From: Calliopum simillimum
Taxonomy: Eukaryota > Arthropoda > Insecta > Diptera > Lauxaniidae
Reading direction: 5' to 3'
Length of the DNA: 64,000 bases
Assembly: GCA_951812925.1 (NCBI GenBank)
Contig: OX638370.1
Span: 121,348,897 to 121,412,896, forward strand
Made by a program: the position numbers and the translations under genes. Within the stretch, counting starts at the first letter, position 1. Every line of letters starts with the position of its first letter. This document shows, in pieces, positions 22,851 through 34,467 of this stretch. The notes below the pieces were generated by a model, which searched no databases, was not told where the DNA came from, and saw only the letters and a program-made list of their open reading frames with translations.

Positions 22851-24285
22851 AGGGGGCCTCAACTCAGAAGACCAAATTATATTTGAATGAATTATTCTGT
22901 ATGATATTGAAAAATCGAAAAAAGAGAAAAGTGTTGAAAATGTCTTTAAGTATCGAAAAGCAACGAATAAACTTTGAAATTTTACAAGCATCGAAAAAAC
23001 ATTGAAATCCTTTGGAATTTGAAAAGTATCAGAAAAGTCCATAATATATCGTCGGGTTAAAACTACAACCAGACAGTTTTGAAGTTTTGAGTTAAATTTT
23101 GAAATGTTGTCCCCCATTCGATTTTATGTAAAAAAGCAAAAGTCAAAATATTAAAAATTCCCTGGAAAAATCTAATTTAAAAAAAATTAAAAAGCACTTA
23201 TCTCAAAACATCAAAAATATATGTAGATGTGTAGTTATACCGTAGCTCTTTCCCGAAGATCTAATAAAAAATTTCAAAGGACATAAGAAAGTTTAAAAAT
23301 ATCGAAAAACTCTGAAAAATACAAACGATGTGGAAAATCGAAAAGAAAGGAGTAGTATCGATGTTATTTGTTTTAAGTGTATAATTTTTTGAAGGTTGAG
23401 AATCACTTTAAAAATTCAAGCAAAGAATTATTTTTGAACAAAGGCATCAAACTCTTTAAAAGCGAATACGTCAATGAAATATCTAAATTTCGAAAGAGTA
23501 GGTATTATATATGACAATGTAATCCTTGTTTTGCACTAAGGTTAATTTCATGGATAAATTCTTGAAAACAAAAATTACTTTGCTTAGTATAAGTTAAAAA
23601 CTTACATTCCAGCCCTTTTCACATCTTGACTCATTTACTAGAAAAAGAGAGCCCAACAATTGTTCTCATTCAACAGACCATGAAGAAAATTAAAAATATG
23701 TAGCTTCCCAACCCTACAATACGTTTGCTTTGTCTTTAAGTACGGCACTTTAATGTTTTTTTACTTCATTTTAATTAAAACTTAACGTGGAGGCTTCCAA
23801 CATCAGCCTTATTTACTCTAAGGAAGCGACTGAGCCAAAGCCGAACACAATCAACATATCAAGTTAAGTTGAATATGCGAGAGTTCAAAGACATCTTTCT
23901 TCTAGAAAAAGGCAATAAAACGTAAACTCAAGCGTTTATACGCGTACGATATCAAATGCGCTGCTGCACTGCACTTTTGCAATGCGAGCGTCCCCTAGCA
24001 GAGCCAACAGCAACTATTGATAGTGGCATTGCCCTCCTCAAGTGTAGCGCGGCGTGTATTTAAAATAAGTAGGTACGCGCAAATGGAAAAAAAATATTTA
24101 ATTAAAATTTTTAAAAGTTTTTTTTTATATATTTCAATTGCATGAATTTAACCCAGTAGTTACTAAAGAACAAAATATGGTCATCATAAAATAAATAGAC
24201 TAACAAAATCGGTTCAGCCCCTTTAGTCTCAACAGATTTGATTAATTTTTTTTGTTGGAAAGGTTGTTACAGAAGTACTCAAAAT
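22851..24285. other. Upstream region of the aquaporin gene
   Basis: Mostly AT-rich with no coding sequence. 23930-24075 is noticeably less AT-rich ('gcgctgctgcactgcac', 'gtagcgcggcgtgtattt') and could hold the promoter or a 5' non-coding exon of the aquaporin gene at 24859. I cannot define a transcription start. Confidence 0.35.
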
Positions 24286-24289
24286 TTTA

Positions 24290-24640
24290 CTTTGCTGGCG
24301 GAGCCACGCCTATAAATGGAAAACGTATTCTATTGGCTAAGCCGCTTGATCGATTCAAATCAAATTTGATACGGTCATAGAGTAAACACTAAGGAGCGAT
24401 AACATATGCTTTCAAGTGGGCGGTGCCACACCCCTAACTCAGAAAAACATTCTCATGGCTAAGCCGCTGGTTCGATTTTTATGAAACTCGGTACGAAGAT
24501 AGAGTTAACTTAAGGGAACGTTAATATGACCTTTGCACTTTTAAGTGGGCGGTGCCACGCCTGAACACTAAAGAACGATAATATGACCTTAATGTTTTTA
24601 AGTGGGCGGTGCCACGCCCCTCAAGAACAAACTGAAAGAC
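24290..24640. repeat. Tandem units with GGGCGGTGCCACGCC
   Basis: Roughly 120-bp imperfect units each carry 'agtgggcggtgccacgcc' (24297 variant, 24415, 24543, 24601) followed by 'ggctaagccgctggttcgat'-type sequence. The near-palindromic core recurs at 52065 and 52475 within another tandem pair, so this is a dispersed repeat family. Confidence 0.65.
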
Positions 24641-24858
24641 ATGACAACTAATGGGAATTTTTTTGCTTAAGTAGCCTTTACAATTCAAATCAAATTGGTC
24701 GAATTTCGGCCACAAGCAAAACTCTAATTAGCTGAATTAGTGAAGTTTTCTATTTTTTCAATTTCAACGGATGGATACAATAAAAGAATATATCTTACAA
24801 ATATGTATGTATCTTTCTTTACAGCGCAACATTTTTACTTCCACGTGACAATACGGCA

Positions 24859-25653
24859 ATGAAAATATCCAACTATGAGTCCATAACTGAGATTTCCATA
24901 CGTTTTGTCAGTGAATTTACTGCGACTGCCATGTTGGTTTGCTTTACCTGCATGAGCTGCATTGATACGCCCACTTTTCCCAGTAGTTTGCTACAAACAG
25001 CACTACACGGTGGCTTTGTGGTAGGAGTTTGTATCCAATGTTTTGGTTGCATATCTGGAGCACACATTAATCCGGTTGTCTCGGTTAGCAGCTTTATATT
25101 GGGCAATATTTCTCTCACAATTTTGGGTGTTTATGTCGCAGCTCAATTTTGGGGTGCAATACTTGGTTTTGCGCTGTTTTGGAGCGTTATACCAATGGAT
25201 GCTTTCAGTTCGAATGTATGCTTGACCTTAATACATCCAAGCGTTAACACTGGGCAAGCTCTCCTGATTGAGTTCCTATTGACGGGTACTTTGATTTTCT
25301 TTTGTTGTGGTGTCTGGCATGAGAAGAATGCAAAATATATGGATTCGGTCGCTTTAAAATTTGCAATGATTGTCACATGCATGATACTTGCAGGCGTAAG
25401 AAATATTTGTTTTGCTTTTGCTTTGTTGTTTTTTAAAGAAATTCTTCTCTTTAAGGGACACTATACAGGCGCCAGCATAAATCCTGCACGTTCTCTGGCT
25501 CCAGCTCTTTTTCAAAGAAACTTCAACCGTCTTTGGGTTTATTTTTTGAGTCAGTTTTCAGCAGGAGTGATTGTACCATTAACCTGGATGTATTTCTATT
25601 CACCGAAAGAGAAGAAATCAAATGCGAAAATTGAAAATATTGTAGCAGCATAA
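24859..25653 (+). CDS. Aquaporin / MIP-family channel
   Basis: Six-helix membrane channel for water and/or small solutes. The continuous frame is 264 codons, but a 60-bp intron is very likely at 25396-25455 (GTAAGA...TTTAAG). It lies at a codon boundary, is a multiple of three and has no stop. Removing it joins ILAG to GHYTGASINPARS, a normal helix-5 to loop-E junction, and gives 244 residues. The first pore motif is NPV (residues 71-73, in SGAHINPVVS) instead of NPA; the second is NPA at 188-190, with the selectivity-filter Arg at 191. An ungapped alignment to AQP1 puts Ile where the filter His usually sits, suggesting an altered pore, perhaps an entomoglyceroporin. A splice acceptor (TTTCTTTACAG, ending 24824) precedes a 34-nt leader, so a 5' non-coding exon lies upstream. 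I could not assign the Drosophila orthologue. Confidence 0.93.
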   Translation: MKISNYESITEISIRFVSEFTATAMLVCFTCMSCIDTPTFPSSLLQTALHGGFVVGVCIQCFGCISGAHINPVVSVSSFILGNISLTILGVYVAAQFWGAILGFALFWSVIPMDAFSSNVCLTLIHPSVNTGQALLIEFLLTGTLIFFCCGVWHEKNAKYMDSVALKFAMIVTCMILAGVRNICFAFALLFFKEILLFKGHYTGASINPARSLAPALFQRNFNRLWVYFLSQFSAGVIVPLTWMYFYSPKEKKSNAKIENIVAA

Positions 25654-25807
25654 TTATGAGATTTCTGTCTAAAGTTGAATTCTGCGAAAAAGTTGTGTCT
25701 TCTATTTGTATGCATAAATTCAAGGCGTTTGTTAAATCTTTTATTTATCTATAATTAAATTTGTAAAGGTGATTGTTTAAAAAATGTAAGCCAAGTTTAA
25801 TATTTTC

Positions 25808-25813
25808 AATAAA
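25808..25813 (+). promoter_or_regulatory. Poly(A) signal of the aquaporin gene
   Basis: AATAAA about 155 bp after the aquaporin stop codon, the first canonical signal downstream. Confidence 0.6.
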
Positions 25814-25829
25814 GACATTTTATTGAATA

Positions 25830-28130
25830 AAATTATTAATTTGCTTTGAAATTTAAAATGTTCCAATGATAGCTAATTGAGTTTCAATGGGTTAAGCTTA
25901 ATGAAATTTTGACTTCGAAAAGAAAATACAAGGAAGCTTCGACTGTTAGCACGCATCTGACGTAGCTATTGTTTTTGGTGTTGGTTTTATTTACATGCTA
26001 TTGCCACGCTCATTTAACTATAAATTTAAATTGTAAAAAACGCTATATAATTTTTTTTGTTACAATTTTTTTTTTTTTTTTTTCTTAACACACTTTTACA
26101 CAAGCAACACTGATTATGCAACAAGTTCCGCTTTAGTGTTATTTCAAAACGTTCAATTAAGAAGTTGCGGCTGAGGCTCAAATGCAACATATGCCGTTTC
26201 GTGTGTTTGAGGGGCCTGGGGAACATTTTTACACTTACAATTATAAGTAAAAACAAAAAGATTCTCACTTTTTAAGGTATGAAACCTTTTCCAAAGTCCA
26301 AGTTAATGTTTGCGATAAAGAAATATTTGTTTCAATTAAAAAAAAAAAATATTTGGTAACTATTAACAATTATATGATTGATATAATAAAATTGCTAGAA
26401 TATGCCATATATTAAATAATAAAAGTGAGTAGATCGTTTATAGATCTTTCTTTTAAGCACTTTAGTTGTTGCTTTCCCATACGTTTCTCAGAAAGTGCTT
26501 AATTAAACACTAGAAACTGTCGTCTAAAACACAGTATTTAGCTTTAGAAGTATTTTTTTTACTTTGGAAAGATCATTCCATTTTTAATTTTGTGCGCCTG
26601 TGTTTTTGCCAGATTTTGGTATATACATGTATATTATATATGTACATATGATCAAATTGTTTTCCCCGTTTGTAGAATTAGGTGAGCCTTGAATAAAAAT
26701 CAATAGATTATCAAAATTTATTTGCGATTTTATTGGCAACAATAATTTTATTGTTGACTGCATCATACAAAAAAAAAAATTATTCACATTATTTAATGTC
26801 TACTACAATGTGTGGGATTTTACATAAGTACATATATTTAATGTTCATGTTACATTATAGGTGGCATAACTCTCATTGTCTACAATTAATCACTGTTATT
26901 AAACAATAAAAGGGTGTGTTCCTCTTGCAAATAAATAATTTAAATTGATTGCAGAAGAAAGATATTGTGTTTTATTCAAATAAGGGAAAAAAACATAAAC
27001 TAACTGGCTGACTATCAATGAAAACTGCATTCATATTTTGCTTATAAGCAACAAAACCAAAATCGAAAATTAATACCTTATACATTTTTACACAAATTAC
27101 TTGTATATCTGCATAAAATGACACCCCAAAAACTTTTGAGATTGAATGACATTTCTCTACGAACAAACCAACATATAATTAATTAATATGAAAATCCTCT
27201 TAAAAAATTTTAAAAAATGTACCTTGTCATTAATTTTCAAATTGTGCCGGAAATCCTTTGCATTAATTAAAATGGTCAAAAACCCTTGTAACCCCAATAA
27301 TGCATGTAAAAATCATGCAGTTCACAAAATAAAATTAAACATTTTTTTATGCAAATTGTTATGCTACAAGCTGTACTCTTCAACTCCGCTGTATGTTTGT
27401 AACTCGTATGTTGCAAAACATAGTTTGCACGCTCTGCCGGACGTTTATAAAACACCCTACCCCAACTGCGCAAGTAAACCATTACAGAATGCAGTCGATT
27501 ACAACAAGGCACTCACTCACTAACTCGGATTACAAGCAGCGGCGTGAAACTTGTTAAAGTCAGTCCGCTATTGGCGAAGTAAGTAAGTGAGAGTGAGCAG
27601 CAAACAATGCTGCGTTGCTGCGTAATGTAATGCTTACATATGGGTGAGAGGGTTTTCACAAGCAATCTATTGGTGGTTGCGCATGCGCATTGTCGAGTGC
27701 ATTTGCATATTTAAGCATTTGCAACGGTTAAACAAAATTGCAATGCATTTAAAAGGATTTCCTTTCGCATTTTGTGTGTTTTACATTGTACTTTGTATGA
27801 GTTTTTGTAATGTAATACAATATAGGGTGTTGCACTATTCGCTGTGGTAATTATAGGTTAATATTTCATATATTCTTTTTTTATTAAACTATGATCAAAT
27901 TGCAATTTATGTTTTCTTTTATTATTTTACAATTAATTTAATATTTGTCAAGAACGGCTTTAAGTGGCAGTTATGTTACAAGTTATAAATTTAAGTATAT
28001 TGAACTGTAAATTTTAAATTTTATTTTTATTTAACACAATAAACCTGTCTTCAGTTAACATCTTCTATAAGAAATTTGAAAATTTAGATATATTTTTAGT
28101 AACCAAAAATATTTTATTTATTTTCTTGCA
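25830..28130. other. Intergenic; possible 5' region of the PDZ gene
   Basis: No supported coding sequence. The 27188-27523 frame has no motif. 27520-27660 is less AT-rich and contains 'ggcgaagtaagtaagtgag', a possible donor for a 5' non-coding exon that could splice to the acceptor at 28130-28131. That link is an inference. Confidence 0.35.
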
Positions 28131-28131
28131 G

Positions 28132-28269
28132 TTTTGCTAAGCTAAGTGCTTAAATAATAAAATCTCCTTTGGCGCATTAAAAAACATCAATATGAATACT
28201 GGCAGCGTTGTTAGCGAACCGATATCTGCACATCATAGAGCATTTGCTAAACAAAAGTCAGCTTCTATG
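28132..28269 (+). CDS. Probable first coding exon of the PDZ/coiled-coil gene
   Basis: Acceptor TTTTCTTGCAG ends at 28131. A 60-nt leader follows, then ATG at 28192 and 26 codons (MNTGSVVSEPISAHHRAF to SASM), ending at a consensus donor ATG|GTAAGT at 28270. The exon ends at a codon boundary. The next compatible exon with a phase-0 acceptor on this strand is at 44972, giving SASM|TVLNPKSC. This would make a 16.7-kb intron that contains ETHE1. Evidence is the splice-site quality and phase only. An alternative is a small exon of an unrelated transcript. Confidence 0.6.
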
Positions 28270-28678
28270 GTAAGTAAAAGAAGATACTTTGGAATAGTGA
28301 GGTTTTCAAGCTACTTGTCGTGTTTTTTTTTTCTGTTTTTCGTGAAGCAATCTTAGTGATCGTACCGTAATCAGTTAAATTTTGTTGTACTTAATAGAAA
28401 ATAAGGTATTTTTCATATCTCTTAGATGTCAAAAAATTGCATGAGCAAATAAAAAAAAATATACTCACTTCATACCACTATGGTATAAAGAAGAAAAGTC
28501 TAAGATCCCTTGTAAATCTGAGTGGACCATTACGTAACCACTTTGAAAAAGACTGCACTAGAAAAAAATTAGAGCATTTAAATGAGATCGCAGTGTGTGG
28601 TTGGTACTAGCATGCGAGGCACAGTTGTCTAGAATGCAATTCCAGCTGGTTATAAGTCTTTTCAGGTAATTTTTAATT

Positions 28679-28910
28679 AAAAACTAGTAAGGGTGTAAAC
28701 TTTGGCCTGGCCAAAATATAAATACCCTACACTGCAGTATTTTAAAAATTTTGGTTATATGGGAGGTGCCATGCCCTCTTGTTCGAGTTCACGCAGTTTC
28801 TGCTTAGAGCTTGTCTTTGCTGTGTAGTTTCCGGAGCGTATGACCTAACCAGCCCCACTTGCGTATCTTGATCTCGTTGCTATGGTCAGCTGGGTGCATT
28901 ATAGATGTAA
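28679..28910. repeat. Dispersed repeat plus RTE-like fragment
   Basis: 28683-28800 ('ctagtaagggtgtaaac', 'ggcctggccaaa', 'taccctacactgcagtat', 'gggaggtgcca') matches repeats at 56467-56620 and 58727-58775. On the minus strand about 28830-28890 resembles the C-terminal coding region of the element at 574-1918: NEIKIRKWGWLGHTLRK against NEIKLRKWGWIGHTLRK. This is a short decayed relative. Confidence 0.6.
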
Positions 28911-28914
28911 TGCG

Positions 28915-31465
28915 GCATATGCATTGGCAAAAATACTTTTTTAATTGCTTTGAATGTGTATTTAAAAAGGTTTTTCAATTTCGCACAAATTAAAAAATGA
29001 TTTTCTACAAAAACATTCAATTGTTACGGTTTCTAAATTTCAATGAAATTGATATATCGATGGTGCTGTAACATTTTTTTTAATTATTTAAAAAGTAAAA
29101 TATCAATTTTATAATGAAAAAAATTTTTTAAAAAAAAAAAAACTTTCTCCAAAATTTTTGGAAATTGCAATTGAAGTTATTGAAGCGCTTAGTTTTTATT
29201 TATTTTTGCTACACTTTGTAATTTACACTTTTTTTTCGCTAAAATTGAATTACTTAATTTTTTCTTCAAATATTTTTTATTTTTTTTATTTTTCTTTATT
29301 AATATTTATTTTTTTTTTCACTTTTATTTGCGTTTTAATTTAAAAATCATGGATTTCATTTGAAGGTGTTATAATAACGTGCTACACACACTCGTGCTCA
29401 CGTTATGATGTTTACGCGTGAGTGAATTCATTATTTCAATAATTCATTATTTCATTAAAGTTAATGTAATATTCGTACAATTGAAAAATCATTATTGTGT
29501 TGTTGTTGCTGTTATTACAATAACATTTAAGTGTTGTAAGGCGAAATACAATTTACTTCAATGAAAACAAACTCCATGCGCTACATTTAATTTCACTTCT
29601 TAATTGTATGGGCTACTAGCGCCGCCACCGCCATGGTTCACGAGTTATGAACTCATATTTAGTTTGAGGTTTTGCTTGAATTAATCATTTAATTATTGAA
29701 GAACAATCGTGTTTGCAAGTTGGCAGCGCTTGATGCATGGTGTTGCTCATACAAAAAAAAAAAAAAAAAAAAAATAAAGAGTTAAAAGTATTAACTGAAA
29801 TATAATGAAGCTTCTTGCTTGCTAAATCAATCCAACTCAAAACTTATTCAATTAATCGTACGGATATGTATAAATGTTCTAGCTGGCCCGGCAAAAGTTG
29901 TTATGCTCTTTCCTGTTGATTTGTATGAAGTCCATATTTTCTGTCTGAACAAAAGCTGGGTAGTTTTATAATGATAGGTGTTGGGGATACAGGAGTTTAG
30001 CATTTAAAGTGTTTTTAGTATGGGGAGTGCAACGTACATATTTTCGTAAGACTCCCCTATTTTTTGTAAGGTTTTCGATAGACACTATTTACATCTACAC
30101 GGAAAGAATGGTTTTATAATATTTGTAGCCAAGCTCGTGCAAAAATTGCTTAACTTTCGTTTTACATATGTATTTATTGGAAACTGCCTAAAAATTTTAT
30201 AAAAGTTTGAAAGTTGCTTAGAAGGAAATATTTTAATATTAGATTAGTAAAAATTATCAAACAGGATAGTAAAATTTATTAAACAGGAATACATTTTTTC
30301 CTTTTAACAATTAATATTAATAGCCTATTGATTATGTTCTAAGAAATATGCCAAAACTAAGACATTTACGGGCTTTTATTACAGAAATCGGTCAATGGGT
30401 CATTTATGAAGAAAAAACCACGTAGTATTATTTAACAAGAGGTTGGAAATCCGAGAAGGGGGTTGGTTTAGAGGTGGGAATGCACCCTTTACAGTTTTTT
30501 TTAGTATATCTAGCGAACGAAGTAAAATTCGTAATTTTTTTTACAAACTTTTTGTAGGGAATTAAATTTGCCATCAAAATAACTTATTTAAGAAATTTAA
30601 AAAAAAAAATTGCTTACGCTAAAATTGTTGAAACCAAAAAAAAAAAAAAAAAAAAAAAAAAAGCAAAAATATCGAATTCTTGTGTTTTTTTACTCTTATG
30701 ACTATAACTTTTAAGGGTAAGGACATAGGGAAAAAAGTCAATACAATGATATTTAAAATGCTTTATTAAAACATTTCTTAGATTAAAAATTGACCGAAAT
30801 ATTGTCGAACTCTTACGAAAAAAATGTAAAAGGCGAAAAATGCTTTGTGTCGTCCAAAAATACACATGTGAATTTTTTCAGATTTTTTTGGAACTTTTTT
30901 ATTTTTTTTCTTTTTTGCCAATTTTTGAAAAACTATAAAAAAACTTAAAATTTTGGAAAAAATCATATTATCAAAACCGATTCATTGCAATCTGCACAAA
31001 AATAAAAATTTAAAAATCAGTTTTTCAATTATGCCAAACACACAGAATTTTTCTGATAAAGATATTTCTACATAAAACATTTAAAGGCTACAAGAAATCA
31101 TTTTTAATCTTTCAAAACATTAATTTTACTCGTTCAGCCAATAAAAATGCAAATTTTTTAAGGAATAAAACGGATAACAGTTGACAATGAAACAGGAAAC
31201 CAAATCAATTGACGATTGAAACATTTAAAGTTTTTTATTTTTTGAAATTTTTATAGCATTTAAAGTCACACCTCTTTAAACCAAAATGAGTCTACATATG
31301 CCAACACCCTTTTCATAATAAAAAAAAAAAACAGCTGTCACCACCGTTTTCATCACCACAGCGTAGTTATTTAACAAAGTCTACCCCTTTTTACACATTG
31401 CTCTACTGATGATTTTCCGCAACAGATGTTTTTAAAGAAAAGTGAATTTTCTTGCAAATGCTAGA
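28915..31465. other. Intronic, AT-rich, nothing recognised
   Basis: Part of the proposed long PDZ-gene intron. Long A and T runs (29752-29774, 30635-30662), TTG/CAA short repeats near 29500, and no supported coding sequence. Confidence 0.5.
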
Positions 31466-31470
31466 AAATT

Positions 31471-32572
31471 CCCAATGTGCACAAAAACGGATGAGGATCC
31501 GTTTCGAATCCATTACGAGTTCATAAAGGTATAAAAAACGTAATCCGCGGTAACGGATCCATTTCGAACCCGTAACGTACATCAAAAACGAATTCAAAAC
31601 GCTTTGTTTGGATAAAAAAAAAACATTTTGAAGCGCTTATTAGCGAATAAAAAAAAATTAAATTCCGCAGTGCGCGCCCGTTTCGAATCCGAAACTTATG
31701 TAAAAACGAATTCAAAACGGATTTGCCTTTAAATATGTTAATGCTGTATATTTACAGAAAAAAACCATTTTGATGCGCCTATTAGCAATTAAAAAATAAT
31801 AAAAAGAAAAGAAAGGAAGAAAAATAAAGGGTAAAAATCCACCTCTGGTGGGATTCGAACCTGGGCAAATCCGATTCGATTCCGTAAATACTTCAAATAC
31901 GAACTCAAAACGGATTTGCTTTATTTAATTTTTATGATAAAAAAAAAATATTTTTGATTTGTTTTTTTTTTCTTTTTATTTTATAGCGTATGATTTTTTG
32001 TAAACTTTTCAAACTCTGTTTGAAAAAATGTTTTTGATTCCAAATTTGAGTATATAACATTTTTTATCAAAAGAAGGGAAAAAAAACAACACAGAATACT
32101 TATAAAAAAACAATAGAAATTTGTTTAATATACAAACTTTAAATCTCAACATCAAATAAATCTACATCAGTTAAGTAAACATTATATCGGTTAATAGCCT
32201 AGTTGTCTGACGCCTTGTGTATGAAAGAGTAATACCCCGGGAGCCTGAGTTCGCCTCCCGGCCAGGCTAATAATTTTTTTTTTTTTTTTGTTATTTTGTT
32301 TTTTTTAATTAAAAATAAGCGCTTCACCCTAATTTCTTTTTTTTATAAGCAGCATTAACATTATTAAAAGCGAATCCGTTTTGAATTCGTTTTTGATGTA
32401 CGTTACAGGTTCGAAACGGATCCATAAAAGAAGAAAAAACGATTCGTTTTTTTTTAGGAATCCTTTCCGCAAACGGATCAGTAACGGATACGTAACGGAT
32501 TCCGTAACGGATAAAAAAAACGAAAATATGAACCCGTTACGGATCCGAAACGAGTTCGTTTGGCACACTGGG
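31471..32572. mobile_element. CCCARTGTG element, copy A (1.1 kb)
   Basis: Left end CCCAATGTGCACAAAAACGG; right end the inverse of CCCAGTGTGCCAAACGA-type sequence. A TT dinucleotide flanks both sides (31469-31470, 32573-32574). Both ends carry clusters of related motifs: AACGGATCCGTTTCGAA, CGTAACGGAT, and 'aaaacgaattcaaaacg'. The middle holds a minus-strand B box (GGTTCGAATCC, complement near 31853) and a plus-strand tRNA-like module at 32195-32269. No transposase. The short frames in the element are by-products of the repeated motifs. Confidence 0.85.
32195..32269 (+). other. tRNA-like module in copy A
   Basis: TAGCCTAGTTGT fits the Pol III A-box consensus at 11 of 12 positions. GAGTTCGCCTCCC is a degenerate B box about 45 nt downstream. 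TAGCCT at the 5' end pairs with AGGCTA at the 3' end as an acceptor-like stem, and a run of more than ten T follows within 10 nt as a possible Pol III terminator. Equivalent modules lie in copies B, C and E. Confidence 0.55.
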
Positions 32573-33133
32573 TTGAGACGAGTCATCTTTTTGATATGCG
32601 CGCACTCTTGGCAAATAAAAAAAAAAAAAACATGTTCACCACCAGTTACAAAGATCAACACAGATGATTGAACAAAAATACAAAGGTGGTGCATCTTAAA
32701 TGGACAATGAACGCATTGTGGTGGAAGTTATGATCGTGAACATTTGCACAATATGTGAGCACTACTGGAATTGATAAGTGAAAACTTGTTTTGAAAACTA
32801 TAACAGGAAAATCGTAATATTTGAAAAATTTATAAACTTGCGAGACTTCAATATTTGTGCATATGCATAATATGCATTTAGCTAAATGTTTCATATGACT
32901 CCCAGACTCTGACGACTGAAGTGCAGCAACGTTTCTGTAACCAACAAATAACTTTTAATAAGAACCTTAAGCCTATGACCTATGATGAACTGCGTTCAAA
33001 GTTCTTAAAAATAAAAAATCGGTTGCTAACATTAAATATCCTGCAGTGTCTACAAGACAATGAGTAACATTTTTATTAAATTGGATCAGATAAAAAAACG
33101 CACGACCCAAGGACGTCATGTCTTTTTTCTATA

Positions 33134-34245
33134 CCCAATGTGCACAAAAACGGATGAGGATCCGTTTCGAATCCATTACGAGTTCATAAAGGTATAAAAA
33201 TCGTAATCCGCGGTAACGGATCCATTTCGAACCCGTAACGTACATCAAAAACGAATTCAAAATGCTTTGTTTAGATAAAAAAAAAAAACATTTTGAAGCG
33301 CTTGTTAGCGAATAAAAAAAAATTAAGTTCCGCAGTGCGGGCCCGTTTCGAATCCGAAACTTATGTAAAAACGAATTCAAAACGGATTTGCTTTTAAATA
33401 TGTTAATGCTGTATATTTACAGAAAAAAACCGTTTTGATGCGCTTATTAGCAATTAAAAAATAATAAAAAGAAAAAAAAGGAAGAAAAATAAAGGGTAAA
33501 AATCCACCTCTGGTAGGATTCGAACCTGGGCAAATCCGTTCCGATTCCGTTAATACTTCAAATACGAACTCAAAACGGATTTGCTTTATTTAATTTTGAT
33601 GATAAAAAAAATATTTTTGATTTGTTTTTTTTTTTCTTTTTATTTTATTGCGTATGATTTTTTGTAAACTTTTCAAACTCTGTTTGAAAAAATGTTTTTG
33701 ATTCCAAATTTGAGTATATAACATTTTTTATCAAAAGAAGGGAAGAAAAACAACACAGAATACTTATAAAAAAACAACAGAAATTTGTTTAATATACAAA
33801 CTTTAAATCTCAACATCAAATAAGTCTACATCAGTTAAATAAACATCATAGCGGTCAATAGCCTAGTTGTATAACGTCTCGTGTATAAAAGAGTAATACC
33901 CCGGGAGCCTGAGTTCGTCCCGGCCGGGCTAGTTAGTATTTTTTTTTTTTTTTTTTTGTTATTTTGTTTTTTTTTTAATTAAAAATAAGCGCTTCACCCT
34001 GTTTTCTTTTTTTTTTATAAGCAGCATTAACATTATTAAAAGCGAATCCGTTTTGAATTCGTTTTTGATGTACATTACAGATTCGAAACGGATCCATAAA
34101 AGAAGAAAAAACGATTCGTTTTTTTTTTAGGAATCCTTCCCGCAAACGGATCAGTAACGGATACTTAACGGATTCCGTAACGGATAAAAAGAACGAAAAT
34201 ATGAACCCGTTACGGATCCGAAACGAGTCCGTTTGGCACACTGGG
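33134..34245. mobile_element. CCCARTGTG element, copy B (1.1 kb)
   Basis: Same structure and orientation as copy A. It is flanked by TA on both sides (33132-33133, 34246-34247). The paralogous site in duplication unit 2 (about 36537-36545) has a single TA and no insert, which proves the element boundaries and a 2-bp target-site duplication. tRNA-like module at 33859-33932, B box (minus) near 33522. Confidence 0.9.
33859..33932 (+). other. tRNA-like module in copy B
   Basis: TAGCCTAGTTGT A box, GAGTTCGTCC in place of the B box, CCGGGCTAG tail and a following T-run. The same module as in copy A, slightly decayed in the T arm. Confidence 0.5.
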
Positions 34246-34467
34246 TAATTTCTCAATATTCCTTTAGGCGACAACAACAGCATGTTGTCGAAGTGTTGAA
34301 TGAATGTATTTTTATTGAAAAAAAAAAAAAATAAATAAAAACAACAACTAAAAATCTAATTAATTTTTTTCTTTGTTTGCTTCGTATCGGTACCTAAGTA
34401 CATTTCCTTTATAAATAGATTTGATCTTTGTTTTTGACTGCTGCGCATGCGCAGTTGTTTAAATTAT

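Larger units (their letters stand above)
32850..34467. repeat. Local duplication, unit 1
   Basis: Apart from the insertion at 33134-34245, this segment matches 35385-36730 in order: 'catttagctaaatgtttcat', 'atcctgcagtgtctacaag', 'cgcacgacccaaggacgtca', 'atttctcaatattcctttag', 'ctgctgcgcatgcgcagttg'. Copy C of the CCCARTGTG family sits at the junction between the units. Confidence 0.85.

Noticed and set aside
27188..27523. 111-codon frame MKILLKNFKK...
   Set aside because: No motif, low-complexity AT-rich start, and no splice or promoter context.
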